A DNA stretch of 64,000 bases, taken from positions 223,125 to 287,124 of the forward strand of contig NZ_BOVL01000022.1 of the NCBI RefSeq assembly GCF_019972155.1, in the 5' to 3' direction. Both the position numbers and the translations under genes were made by a program. The DNA comes from Bradyrhizobium sp. RD5-C2 (GTDB lineage: Bacteria > Pseudomonadota > Alphaproteobacteria > Rhizobiales > Xanthobacteraceae). The notes beneath the pieces are model-generated. The model saw only the letters and a program-made list of their open reading frames with translations. It was not told the origin of the DNA and ran no database searches. Shown here one piece after another: positions 1-8,204 of the stretch; position 1 is the stretch's first letter; every line of letters starts with the position of its first letter.

Positions 1-1020
1 CCGGCGCAGATGCGTCAGCCGCTCGGCCAGCGGCAGCCTGGCGATTTCGCGATAGCTCGGATGGGTCTGGAACGGGTTGCGCGACAATTCCAGCCCGAGC
101 AGCAGCCCAACCGGCCGCGCCGCGATCTGGGTCGTGATCGACAGGCCGCGCGCGGCGGCCTGATTGATGGTGTCCATGGTCTGCCGCCAGCGCCGCGGCG
201 CCTTGTCGGCCTGGGCGACCGAGAACGAGATCGGGCACTTTGTGTTCTCAGCGACCCGCAGCATCATCGGCAGGTCTTCGTGGACGGTGCTCTGGTCGAG
301 CACGAATTGCAGTACGCTGCGGCCGACGCCGTGCATCGCGCCGGCGATCGCGGTCAATTCATCCTCGCCCGCCTTCAGTGTCGGTGTGTAGTCGCCGGTC
401 GAGGTGCGGTGATTGAGCGTGCGCGAGGTCGAGAAGCCCAGCGCGCCCGATCGCACCGCATCACCTGCGAGCGCCGCCATCGCCTGGTTGTCCTCCACGG
501 TTGCGGGCTCGCGGCGCGCGCCGCGCTCGCCCATCACATAGACCCGTAGCGCTGCGTGCGGCAGTTGCGCGCCGATGTCCATGTCGAAACTGCGCTTCGA
601 CAGCCACTCCATGTAGTCGGGGAAGCTCTCCCATGCCCAGGGAATGCCGGCGCTTAGCACCGGCTCCGGAATGTCCTCGACGCCTTCCATCAACTGGATC
701 AGCCTGCCGTGATCGCTCGGCCGGCACGGCGCGAAGCCGACGCCGCAATTGCCCATGATCGCGGTCGTGACGCCGTTCTGCGACGACGGCGTGATGTCCT
801 GGCTCCAGGTGACCTGACCGTCGTAATGGGTGTGCACGTCGACGAAGCCGGGCGTCACCAGTCTGCCGCGCGCGTCGATCTCTTCTTTGCCTTTTGCGGA
901 GACCTTGCCGACTTCGGTGATCTTGCCGCCCGAGATCGCGACATCGGCCTCGTAGAGGTCGCCGCCCTTGCCGTCGGCGATGTTGCCGCCGCGGATCACG
1001 AGGTCTGGGGTCGAGGTCAT
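1..1020 (-). CDS. N-acyl-D-amino-acid deacylase-type amidohydrolase, C-terminus cut off by window edge
   Basis: The frame is open from an ATG at 1018-1020 to the window edge, giving the first 340 residues. The N-terminus reads LVIRGGNIADGKGG followed by a beta-sandwich leader, then the metal-binding motif TPGFVDVHTHYDG (about residues 56-68) and the conserved NCGVGFAPCRP segment typical of the D-aminoacylase branch of the amidohydrolase superfamily. Members hydrolyse N-acyl-D-amino acids or related amides using one or two metal ions. Family proteins are usually 480-580 residues, so roughly the last third lies outside. The exact substrate cannot be told. It is the last visible gene in its direction; the downstream neighbour is unseen. 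Confidence 0.85.
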   Translation of the reverse strand, partial: MTSTPDLVIRGGNIADGKGGDLYEADVAISGGKITEVGKVSAKGKEEIDARGRLVTPGFVDVHTHYDGQVTWSQDITPSSQNGVTTAIMGNCGVGFAPCRPSDHGRLIQLMEGVEDIPEPVLSAGIPWAWESFPDYMEWLSKRSFDMDIGAQLPHAALRVYVMGERGARREPATVEDNQAMAALAGDAVRSGALGFSTSRTLNHRTSTGDYTPTLKAGEDELTAIAGAMHGVGRSVLQFVLDQSTVHEDLPMMLRVAENTKCPISFSVAQADKAPRRWRQTMDTINQAAARGLSITTQIAARPVGLLLGLELSRNPFQTHPSYREIARLPLAERLTHLRR

Positions 1021-1186
1021 GGCGTTTCATCCCGGAGCTGTTCTTGGTTGCCGGCATCATGGGTGAGCCCCTGATGCTGTCAACCAGCGCCGGTGAAGCT
1101 CTGGGATGCGCTGGCAGCGATTTTGCCAGCGAGAACATGCGTTGCGCCCGGCGGAAATTTGTTCCGCCGGGGAAGCCGCTTCGAAC

Positions 1187-3007
1187 CTATCGCGCGCCGA
1201 AGAAGGATGTCTTCTGGGTTTCCTCGGCCTGCAGCCTGGCGCGCACCCGCATCAGGTCCTTCCAGCCGATGTAGCCGACGAGGCGCTGATCCTCGCGCGA
1301 GATGACGGGCAGATGCGAGACGTTGACCTGCATCAGGCGGTCGGCGAGCCGGTCCAGATACTCATCGGGATACGCGACGGTGATCTTGCTGCCCGCCAGC
1401 AGCTGGTTGAGCGTCGCGGTGCGATGCTTGCCGGCGCGGCGCCAGCGCAGCACGGACGGCGGGTCGATCACCCCGAGCACGTGATGGTTGGCGTCGACGA
1501 CCGGGAAGCTCGGGTGACCGGTCTTCGGGTTGGTCAGGAAGGCTGCCGCGCCGTGCAGCGTCATGGTGTCGGCGACCGTCTCGACCGCCTTGGTCATCAC
1601 GTCGCGCACTCGCGTCAGCGCAAAGGGATCGACCCGGTACTCGCGCACAAGATGGTGACCGCGCCGAGCGACCTTCTCGGTCAGGATCGATCGCCGCATC
1701 AGCAGCACCGTGACGCCATGCGCGCTGCAGCAGGCCGCGATCAGCGGCAGCAGCACATGGGTGTTGCCGGTGAGCTCGACCGCGAAGAAGGTCGCGGTCA
1801 AAGGCGAGCGCATCGTGCCGCCCATCGTCGCCGCCATCGCCAGCAGTGCCCAGAAGCCGGGGCTCGCCGCCGGAAGGTAGCCGCTCAGCGCCGTTCCCAT
1901 CGCGCCGCCCATGATCAGCAGCGGCGCCAGCACGCCGCCGGACGTGCCCGAGCCGAGCGCGACCGACCAGATCACGGCCTTCACCACCAGCAGCAGCAGC
2001 GCCGCTTTCAGCACCACGTCGCCTTGCAGCATCGAAGCGAGGTTGTCATAGCCGACGCCGAGCGCCTGCGGTTCGATCAGGCCGCCGAGGCCAACGACCA
2101 GGCCGCCGATCAGCGGCCACCACATCCAGTGGATCGGCAGTTTGAGGAAAATGTCCTCGCAACCATAGACCAGCTGGGTGAGCACGCCCGACAGCAGCCC
2201 GGAGAGGATTCCGATCAGCATCCAGGCGCCGAGCTGCAACACGGAGATGTCGACGCTGCCGGTGAACGGAAACAGCGGCGCCGGCATGTGCAGGAAGGTG
2301 CGCCCGACCGCCGCCACCACGGCGGCGACGGTGACCGGAATGAAGCTGCGCGGCGTCCATTCGAACAGCAGCAGTTCGACCGCGAGCATGATCGCGGCGA
2401 TCGGCGTTCCGAACACGGTGGTCATGCCGGCGGCGGCGCCGGCCACCAGCAGGGTCTTGCGCTCGTTGTCCGTGACGGGGAGCATCTGTGCGATCAGAGA
2501 GCCGATCGCGCCGCCCGTCATGATGATCGGGCCCTCGGCGCCGAACGGGCCGCCGGTGCCGATCGAGATCGCCGACGACAAGGGCTTCAGGATCGCGACC
2601 TTGGGATCGAGCCGCGAGCGGCCCAGCAAGATGGCCTCGATGGCCTCCGGAATGCCGTGCCCGCGGATCTTCTCGCTGCCGAAGCGCGCCATCAGTCCGA
2701 TGATCAGCGAGCCCGCGACCGGCACCAGCACGGTCCAGAGGCCAAGCGGCGAATCCTGCAATTTCAGGTCGGCGAAGCTGAACTGGCCGAAATAGGCGAT
2801 GTTGGTGGCAAGCTTGATCAGCTGCAGCAGTCCCGCACCGGCCAGCACGCCGGCGGCGGAGACGAACACGGCGATCGCCGAGATCACCACGACGCGAGGA
2901 TCGGTGGTGAAGTCGCTCAGCAGGTGGCTGGCCTTGTCGCCGATCGTATTGCTGGTCTTGGCGGTGGCTTTGGCGGAGGTGTTCGATTTGGTGGAAATGA
3001 CGCTCAT
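1187..3007 (-). CDS. ClC-type voltage-gated chloride channel/antiporter with C-terminal CBS pair
   Basis: A 606-residue membrane protein. The three ClC signature regions are visible: GHGIPE at about 116-121, GAEGP at 156-160 with the gating glutamate retained, and GTSGGVLAP at 354-362, within about a dozen hydrophobic helices. The last 150 residues form two CBS repeats (for example VRDVMTKAVETVADTMTLHG and VNVSHLPVIS), which in this family bind adenine nucleotides and tune transport. The frame extends 85 codons further upstream without protein-like sequence; the ATG at 3005-3007, just before the basic N-terminus MSVISTKS, is preferred. The first signature differs from the canonical GSGIP. It moves chloride or a related anion; which one is not shown. 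Confidence 0.92.
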   Translation of the reverse strand: MSVISTKSNTSAKATAKTSNTIGDKASHLLSDFTTDPRVVVISAIAVFVSAAGVLAGAGLLQLIKLATNIAYFGQFSFADLKLQDSPLGLWTVLVPVAGSLIIGLMARFGSEKIRGHGIPEAIEAILLGRSRLDPKVAILKPLSSAISIGTGGPFGAEGPIIMTGGAIGSLIAQMLPVTDNERKTLLVAGAAAGMTTVFGTPIAAIMLAVELLLFEWTPRSFIPVTVAAVVAAVGRTFLHMPAPLFPFTGSVDISVLQLGAWMLIGILSGLLSGVLTQLVYGCEDIFLKLPIHWMWWPLIGGLVVGLGGLIEPQALGVGYDNLASMLQGDVVLKAALLLLVVKAVIWSVALGSGTSGGVLAPLLIMGGAMGTALSGYLPAASPGFWALLAMAATMGGTMRSPLTATFFAVELTGNTHVLLPLIAACCSAHGVTVLLMRRSILTEKVARRGHHLVREYRVDPFALTRVRDVMTKAVETVADTMTLHGAAAFLTNPKTGHPSFPVVDANHHVLGVIDPPSVLRWRRAGKHRTATLNQLLAGSKITVAYPDEYLDRLADRLMQVNVSHLPVISREDQRLVGYIGWKDLMRVRARLQAEETQKTSFFGAR

Positions 3008-3400
3008 GGGTGGCGTAAGGCTCGGGGTGGAGTGGACGCGCGCGTCATATCGTATTGCGATATAATTACAAGCGGTAGCCATCGAATGGCAGCGTTGAAA
3101 CGACCCCCGAGATCGCAAGGCAAGGCCCTGAAACGGGTTCCGGGCCAGGCCGATCGTCTCGCCGAACTGTCTGCGGTTGATCTCGATGCGCTGTCGCGGA
3201 TCGAGCCGCTCTTGAAGCAAATGTTGTCGCGGCGATCGGAATGAATTCCTGCTGCACATCACGCTTCGGCGCGCTTCTCGCGCTTGGATGGCGATGCGGC
3301 CAAATCCAACTTAAAAGCGTGAGCTTAGATACAATTTGCGGCCAATGCGGGCTGCAATGGCGCGATATGCCTTGTCATTGTCATGAAACCTTCATAGACC
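3008..3400. other. intergenic stretch with one doubtful small frame
   Basis: This divergent spacer separates the ClC gene (minus) from the CYTH-CHAD gene (plus) and should carry both promoters. It is A+T richer than its surroundings around 3040-3075 and 3305-3400. No convincing terminator, tRNA or repeat was seen. The only frame worth noting is the 52-codon one at 3086-3244. Confidence 0.4.
3086..3244 (+). CDS. possible small basic protein, 52 residues
   Basis: An ATG-initiated frame reads MAALKRPPRSQGKALKRV and ends in a plausible helical segment (LSAVDLDALSRIEPLLKQM). It lies in the spacer between two divergent genes and its composition is protein-like, but no clear ribosome-binding site precedes the ATG and no family is recognised. 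It could be chance coding in high-GC DNA. Confidence 0.25.
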   Translation: MAALKRPPRSQGKALKRVPGQADRLAELSAVDLDALSRIEPLLKQMLSRRSE

Positions 3401-5008
3401 ATGCCGGGGGCGATTTCATTCGATGGACGGCGGCCGGTCGTGACCGATGCGGGGACTGCCATTGCCGTCAGGCATGGCGATCAGGCGGAAATCGAACTCA
3501 AGCTGCTTGCGCCGCAAGGAAGCCTCGAAAAACTGCGCGAGGCAGCCTGCATCGTGCAGCATGCGCGCAATCGCGGCGCATTTCACCGGCTGGAAACGGT
3601 CTATTATGACACGCCGGAGCGGCTGCTGTTTCAGCATGGCATGTCGTTGCGTGTGCGACGCAGCGGCAAAAGCTTCATCCAGACGCTGAAGCTTTCGTCC
3701 AATGGCGCGCAGCCTCTGAGGCGGCGTCAATGGGAGATGCCGATTGAAGGCATCACCCCCGATCTGGCGCGGTTCCCCGCCGACGAGGTCGGCGATCCTG
3801 TGGCGGGGCTGAGCAACGATGGACTGGTGCCGGTGTTCGCGACAAAAGTGCGCCGGCACGCGCGGCAGCTCGATCTGCCCGATGCGTCGGTTGAGATCGC
3901 ATTCGACGAGGGGACGATCGAGGCCGATGCGCGCCAGGAGGTGCTGTCGGAAATCGAGCTTGAACTGAAGAGCGGCAATGCCGGCGTCCTGTTCGATCTC
4001 GGAACCCAGCTGCTCGACGCCGCGCCGCTGCAGATCGGCACGCGGAGCAAGGCGGAACGCGGCTATGCGCTGGCGTTCGATGTCGCGCCGTCGGCAACGA
4101 AGGCCGACTTGTCAGGCATCACGGCGGACCTCGTGGTCGACGACGTCATCGCACTGCTGGTGGGCTCCTGCTGGCATCATCTTTTGAAAAATCACGCGGT
4201 GGCCGAGCAGGGATCGGACCCCGAAGGCGTGCACCAGATGCGCGTGGCCTTGCGGCGCTTGCGGACGATCTGTGCGCTGTTCCGGCGCGACATTCCTGCG
4301 CCGGCATTTCTGGCGATCAACAGCGAAGCAAAATGGCTGATGCGGCAACTCGGCAAGGCCCGGGATTGGGACGTGTTCGCCGGAACGACCATCACCCGCC
4401 TCGTCAGCGCGGTTCCGGATATCGACCTGGACGGCCTTCGCAAGGCGGTCGAGCAGCGGCAGAAGTCGAGCTACGGAACCTTGCAAAGCGTTCTGGCTGA
4501 CCCTCGATGCAGCCGCTTCCTGCTCTCGCTGGGGCATCTGGTGGAACGCCGCAGCTGGCGCAACGAGATCGACAGCGAAGCGCTGGCTGTCCTGTCACAG
4601 CCGATGCCGGTGCTCGCCGATCAAATCCTCGAACGATTGCATCGCAAGACATTGAAGCGGGGTGCGCGGTTCCGGCGGCTCGATATCAACGCGCAGCACA
4701 ATCTCAGAATCAATCTCAAGAAGTTGCGCTATGCGGCGGAGTTCTTTCTGCCGCTCTATGCGTCTCACGCGCCCGCGAAGCGCTATGTGAAGCGGCTCGC
4801 CGGGCTGCAGAACAGCCTCGGGCGGGTCTGCGACATCGGCAGTACGCGCGTGCTGCTCCACACCATCGCGCAGGACGACCAACCCGCGCTTCATCTCGGT
4901 ATCGGCGCGATGGCCGGCTGGCTGGCCCGCGATCAGATCGCGGTCGCGAAAGCGCTGCGCAAGAGCTGGCGCCGCTTCAAGACGACGCCGGCGTTCTGGG
5001 GCCGCTGA
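3401..5008 (+). CDS. CYTH and CHAD domain protein
   Basis: A 535-residue two-domain protein. The N-terminal CYTH domain starts with the ExExK signature EIELK (residues 30-34) and continues with RLETVYYDT and MSLRVRRSGKSFIQTLK, the charged tunnel strands of triphosphate tunnel enzymes. The C-terminal half is a CHAD helical domain with conserved histidine and arginine motifs, HQMRVALRRLR near residue 278 and HNLRINLKKLRYAAEFF near 430. Family enzymes hydrolyse inorganic triphosphate, and CHAD domains bind polyphosphate, so a role in phosphate polymer metabolism is inferred. A GTG at 3440 is an alternative start that still keeps the whole CYTH domain. The next gene is convergent. Confidence 0.9.
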   Translation: MPGAISFDGRRPVVTDAGTAIAVRHGDQAEIELKLLAPQGSLEKLREAACIVQHARNRGAFHRLETVYYDTPERLLFQHGMSLRVRRSGKSFIQTLKLSSNGAQPLRRRQWEMPIEGITPDLARFPADEVGDPVAGLSNDGLVPVFATKVRRHARQLDLPDASVEIAFDEGTIEADARQEVLSEIELELKSGNAGVLFDLGTQLLDAAPLQIGTRSKAERGYALAFDVAPSATKADLSGITADLVVDDVIALLVGSCWHHLLKNHAVAEQGSDPEGVHQMRVALRRLRTICALFRRDIPAPAFLAINSEAKWLMRQLGKARDWDVFAGTTITRLVSAVPDIDLDGLRKAVEQRQKSSYGTLQSVLADPRCSRFLLSLGHLVERRSWRNEIDSEALAVLSQPMPVLADQILERLHRKTLKRGARFRRLDINAQHNLRINLKKLRYAAEFFLPLYASHAPAKRYVKRLAGLQNSLGRVCDIGSTRVLLHTIAQDDQPALHLGIGAMAGWLARDQIAVAKALRKSWRRFKTTPAFWGR

Positions 5009-5071
5009 ATTCGGCGGCGGCGCGTATCGGCCGCGCCTCTCGTGGACAACAGATCGATGCGGCAGGGTGCC

Positions 5072-6304
5072 CTAACGGGGCTGCGCCTGGATCGCAAGCC
5101 CGGAGGCCTGCGGCTTGCGCTCGGTGACCAGCGCAAGCAGCACAGTCAGCACCATGAAGCCCACCGACGCACCGAACACCCAATGCGGCATGTGCTGGTC
5201 CATGATCCAGCCGAACAGCAGCGGGCTGACGATGCCGCCGAAGTTGAAGCCGGTGGAGACGATGCCGAAGGCGCGGCCGGCGGCACCGGGAGGCGCGGCG
5301 TTGCGCACCATCATGTCGCGGGATGGCGCGATCACGCCGCCGAGGAATCCGGCGAGCCCCATCGCGAAGGTGAGCGCCACCGGCGGCAGGTTCATCAGCG
5401 CAATCAGCAGCACCAGCACGGCATTGACCGCGAAGCAGGCCGCGGCAAGCTGGCTGTGGCGATGGGTCCAGTCGGCGAGATAGCCGCCCGCGAGCACGCC
5501 CGCGGCGCTGGCGCCGAGGAACGCGGTGAGTGCGATGTTGGCGGTCGAGAACGACGCGCCGTAACCGCCCATCAGCGCGACCACGCCGAAATTGTTGATG
5601 CCCGAGGTCGACAGGCTGAGCAGCGTGAAGAACGCGGTCAGCACCATCAGCGCCGGCGTGATCACGCTGGCCTTCGGTGCTGAGTCGTCCTTCGGCTTGT
5701 TCTTGTTGGCGCCGGCATCGGGAATGCCGAGCACGATCAGGAATAGCGCCACCAGCGGTCCGACCGCGCCGGCAACGACCAGCGCGCCGAGGCCGCCGAT
5801 CGAGGCGACCAGCGCTGCCATGATCGCAGGCGCCACCGCGCCGCCGAGGAAGCCGGCAAAGGTGTGGATCGAGAAGGCGCGGCCCATTCGCGCCTCGTCC
5901 ATATGGGCCGAGAGGATGGCGTAGTCGGCCGGATGGTAGACGCTGTTGGCGAGGCCGAGCGCCACGGCGCAGACGATCAGCGAGGTGTAGCTCAGATGCA
6001 GACCGAGCCCGATCAGCGCGCAGCCGCCGATGGTCAGTCCGATCAGCAGGATCTTGCGCGCGCCGATATGGTCGGCGAGGTAGCCGATCGGCGCCTGGGT
6101 CAGGCCGGAGACCACCGCGAACACTGTCAGCGCGAAACCGAGTTCGACAAAGCCGACGCCGAGCTGCTGCTTCAGGAACGGGAACAGCATCGGCAGCACG
6201 AAGATATGGAAATGGCTGACCCAATGGGCGACCGAAATGCCCGTCAGCGTGCGCAGCGCACTGTCGGCTTTTGCTTGCTGCGGTGCGGCCAGAATATCGA
6301 CCAT
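5072..6304 (-). CDS. MFS exporter, fosmidomycin-resistance (Fsr)-like
   Basis: A 410-residue carrier with 12 hydrophobic segments. The start of the fold reads SVAHWVSHFHIFVLPMLFPFL followed by the MFS loop motif GYLADHIGARK, an arrangement typical of Fsr-type drug exporters. The gene is expected to pump small molecules out across the inner membrane; substrate unknown. The ATG at 6302-6304 is chosen because the upstream extension to 6376 is encoded by a dispersed repeat (6326-6378). It faces the CYTH-CHAD gene tail to tail with a 63-bp gap. Confidence 0.85.
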   Translation of the reverse strand: MVDILAAPQQAKADSALRTLTGISVAHWVSHFHIFVLPMLFPFLKQQLGVGFVELGFALTVFAVVSGLTQAPIGYLADHIGARKILLIGLTIGGCALIGLGLHLSYTSLIVCAVALGLANSVYHPADYAILSAHMDEARMGRAFSIHTFAGFLGGAVAPAIMAALVASIGGLGALVVAGAVGPLVALFLIVLGIPDAGANKNKPKDDSAPKASVITPALMVLTAFFTLLSLSTSGINNFGVVALMGGYGASFSTANIALTAFLGASAAGVLAGGYLADWTHRHSQLAAACFAVNAVLVLLIALMNLPPVALTFAMGLAGFLGGVIAPSRDMMVRNAAPPGAAGRAFGIVSTGFNFGGIVSPLLFGWIMDQHMPHWVFGASVGFMVLTVLLALVTERKPQASGLAIQAQPR

Positions 6305-6325
6305 GTCAGTGAAACCCCAATTCCA

Positions 6326-6378
6326 AAGCGTTTTCGAGCGAAGAGGGTATCGGTTCGCGTGCAGAAAACGCGTCAAAA
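6326..6378 (+). repeat. dispersed 50-bp repeat (copy 1 of 2 in window)
   Basis: Contains AGCGTTTTCGAGCGAAG, a short variable part, then TCGGTTCGCGTG and AGAAAACGCGTCA. The reverse complement of nearly the same sequence occurs at 18933-18984 inside the 5' end of soxA. Here it sits just upstream of the MFS gene, within its probable leader. Confidence 0.7.
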
Positions 6379-6529
6379 AATATGCCCGGCAGGGCGGGCA
6401 GAAAATAAAGGCTGGCCGCTAATTGTCCATGAACGCGCCTGCATGGCTGCCCCCGGCGCGGGCGTGCCGGATCGACACATGCGGCATTAAAGGCGGCGAC
6501 AAAGTACGGTCCTGCGGTGATGATCGGTC

Positions 6530-7819
6530 ATGATCGACCCCAAAAAGCCGCTCCGGGTGCTTGTGTCAGAGGGCTCCAGCACCTCCGGCCGTGAGGCGAT
6601 CACGATCCTGGGGCTGGCCGGCCATCACGTCGAGGTCTGCGACCCCTCGCGCTGGTGCCTGGCGCGCTACTCCCGCTTTGTCCACAAGTACCACCATTGC
6701 CCGCCGCTGCGGTCAGATCCGGCCGGCTTCCTGCGCTTCGTCGAGCGGCTGCTGGCGTCGCGGCGGTTCGATGTGCTGCTGCCGACCCATGAGCAGGGGT
6801 TTCTGTTCGCCCGCGCCGCGGCGCGGCTGACATCACGTACCGGTCTGGCGCTGCCGGACTTCGACAGCTATCGCGCGGTGCACAGCAAGGCCGGCTTCAG
6901 CCGGCTGCTCGACCGGCTCGGGCTGCAGCAGCCGCCGACCCGGATCGTGACCTCGGCCGACGGACTGCGCGACGGCCTGCGGTTTCCATCCGTGGTCAAG
7001 ACGTCGGTCGGCACCGCCAGCCGCGGCGTCTGGTTCGTGCGCGATGCCGGCGATCTCAACCGCGCGCTCTACGATCTCGAATCCGCCGGCGATTTTGCCG
7101 GCGAGGTGCTGGCGCAGGATCTCATCACGGGCACGGTCGAGAAGGCCCAGTCGGTGTTCTGCCGCGGCACGCTGATAGGCTTCCACGCCTACCGGCAGAT
7201 CGCGGCCGGCGTCGGCGGCGGCGAGGCGATCAAGGAGAGCGTGAGCCGGCCGGCGATCCGCGCCGCGCTCGAGACCATCGGCGCGCATCTCGGCTGGCAC
7301 GGCGCGCTCTCGGTCGACGTCATCATGCCGCTCGACAGCGCGACGCCGCTGTTGATCGACTGCAACCCGCGGCTTGTCGAGCCGATGAACGCGTATCAGT
7401 CGGGCACCGACTTGGTCGATCTCCTGCTGCGGGTCTCGCTTGGCGAGACGCCGCCGCCGCTGCCCGATGGCCGCGTCGGCGTGCGGACGCATCTCGCGAT
7501 GCAGGCGCTGCTCGGCAGCGCATCGCGCGACGGCACCCGGCGCGACCTGATCAGGGAATGCGGCCGCATCGCCGCGGGCGAAGGTCTCTATCGGGGAAGC
7601 AGCGAGGAATTGACGCCGGTGCGGCTCGATTGGCTCAGCGCCGTGCCGCTCGCGATGACGACCGCGCTGCTGCTGGCATCACCGCCGATCGCCTCATCGC
7701 TGGCGCGCGGCGGCTTCGGCGCGCATCTGCTCGATCGCGCGAGTATCAGGACAATCGAGGGTGAAAGTTTTTTGCGCGATCTCTCAACACGTCGTCCCGG
7801 CGAAAGCCGGGACCCATAA
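6530..7819 (+). CDS. ATP-grasp domain protein, carbamoyl-phosphate-synthase-like
   Basis: A 429-residue protein. The N-terminal 110 residues form a Rossmann-like pre-ATP-grasp region (RVLVSEGSSTSGREAITILG). The ATP-grasp core follows, with a nucleotide-binding strand FPSVVKTSVGTASRGV near 148-163 and the metal-binding signature LIDCNPRLVEP near 280. Such enzymes activate a carboxylate with ATP and join it to an amine or thiol; the substrates are not apparent. The last dozen residues (TRRPGESRDP) are encoded by the left arm of a palindromic repeat, so the native C-terminus probably ended earlier. No partner enzymes are adjacent. Confidence 0.82.
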   Translation: MIDPKKPLRVLVSEGSSTSGREAITILGLAGHHVEVCDPSRWCLARYSRFVHKYHHCPPLRSDPAGFLRFVERLLASRRFDVLLPTHEQGFLFARAAARLTSRTGLALPDFDSYRAVHSKAGFSRLLDRLGLQQPPTRIVTSADGLRDGLRFPSVVKTSVGTASRGVWFVRDAGDLNRALYDLESAGDFAGEVLAQDLITGTVEKAQSVFCRGTLIGFHAYRQIAAGVGGGEAIKESVSRPAIRAALETIGAHLGWHGALSVDVIMPLDSATPLLIDCNPRLVEPMNAYQSGTDLVDLLLRVSLGETPPPLPDGRVGVRTHLAMQALLGSASRDGTRRDLIRECGRIAAGEGLYRGSSEELTPVRLDWLSAVPLAMTTALLLASPPIASSLARGGFGAHLLDRASIRTIEGESFLRDLSTRRPGESRDP

Positions 7820-7900
7820 CCACGAATGGTTATGGGTGAGCGATGCCCATTCACAACATCCGCTGCGGAGTATGGGTCCCGGCTTTCGCCGGGACGACGT
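7790..7900. repeat. palindromic element family C, copy 1
   Basis: Two inverted arms, GTCGTCCCGGCGAAAGCCGG with GACCCATAACC on the left and the complementary TATGGGTCCCGGCTTTCGCC to the right, surround about 45 bp. The left arm contains the stop codon of the ATP-grasp gene. A second, slightly different copy is at 22544-22666. Confidence 0.85.
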
Positions 7901-7921
7901 GGGGATGGATATCGCTGTCTC

Positions 7922-8092
7922 TCACAACGGCTCATCGTCATTGCCGTAGCGATCGACCTTCGGCGTGGCGATGTCGCCATCCTCATAATCGTCGTCCTGC
8001 GGCGCTGCGGGCGGCGGAGGCTTTTTCGACTTGTCATCGGACTTGTCGTCGATCTTGCCGCTGCCCTTGCTCTTCTTTCCGGCCTTGGCCAT
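7922..8092 (-). CDS. small charged protein, 56 residues
   Basis: An ATG at 8090-8092 opens a 57-codon frame. The product begins MAKAGKKSKGSGKIDDKSDD, continues with a proline run (KKPPPPAAP) and an acidic stretch (QDDDYEDGD), and ends GNDDEPL. It should be disordered and soluble. GGGGA lies 6-7 bases before the ATG and can serve as ribosome-binding site. It sits between a repeat element and the TonB receptor gene, convergent with the ATP-grasp gene. No function is recognised; the strongly biased, repeat-free composition and the ribosome-binding site favour a real gene. Confidence 0.6.
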   Translation of the reverse strand: MAKAGKKSKGSGKIDDKSDDKSKKPPPPAAPQDDDYEDGDIATPKVDRYGNDDEPL

Positions 8093-8204
8093 GCGTTTCC
8101 CCTGCGCGGGTCAAATCATCTGCCGGAATTCTACTCCAGTTTGCGGCCGCTTGTAACGTGAGGAGGCGGCACGGCGGGATCACACCCGCCGCGCCGATCA
8201 TGCT

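Noticed and set aside
461..1138. Minus-strand 225-codon frame at the window start
   Set aside because: Arg-rich shadow of the amidohydrolase, which is read in another frame and runs off the edge.
1106..3244. Plus-strand frame of 712 codons opposite the ClC gene
   Set aside because: It is Gln/Arg/Asp/His-rich and without domains, the usual antisense shadow of a GC-rich gene; the ClC protein on the other strand has all its signature motifs. Only its last 52 codons lie outside the ClC gene.
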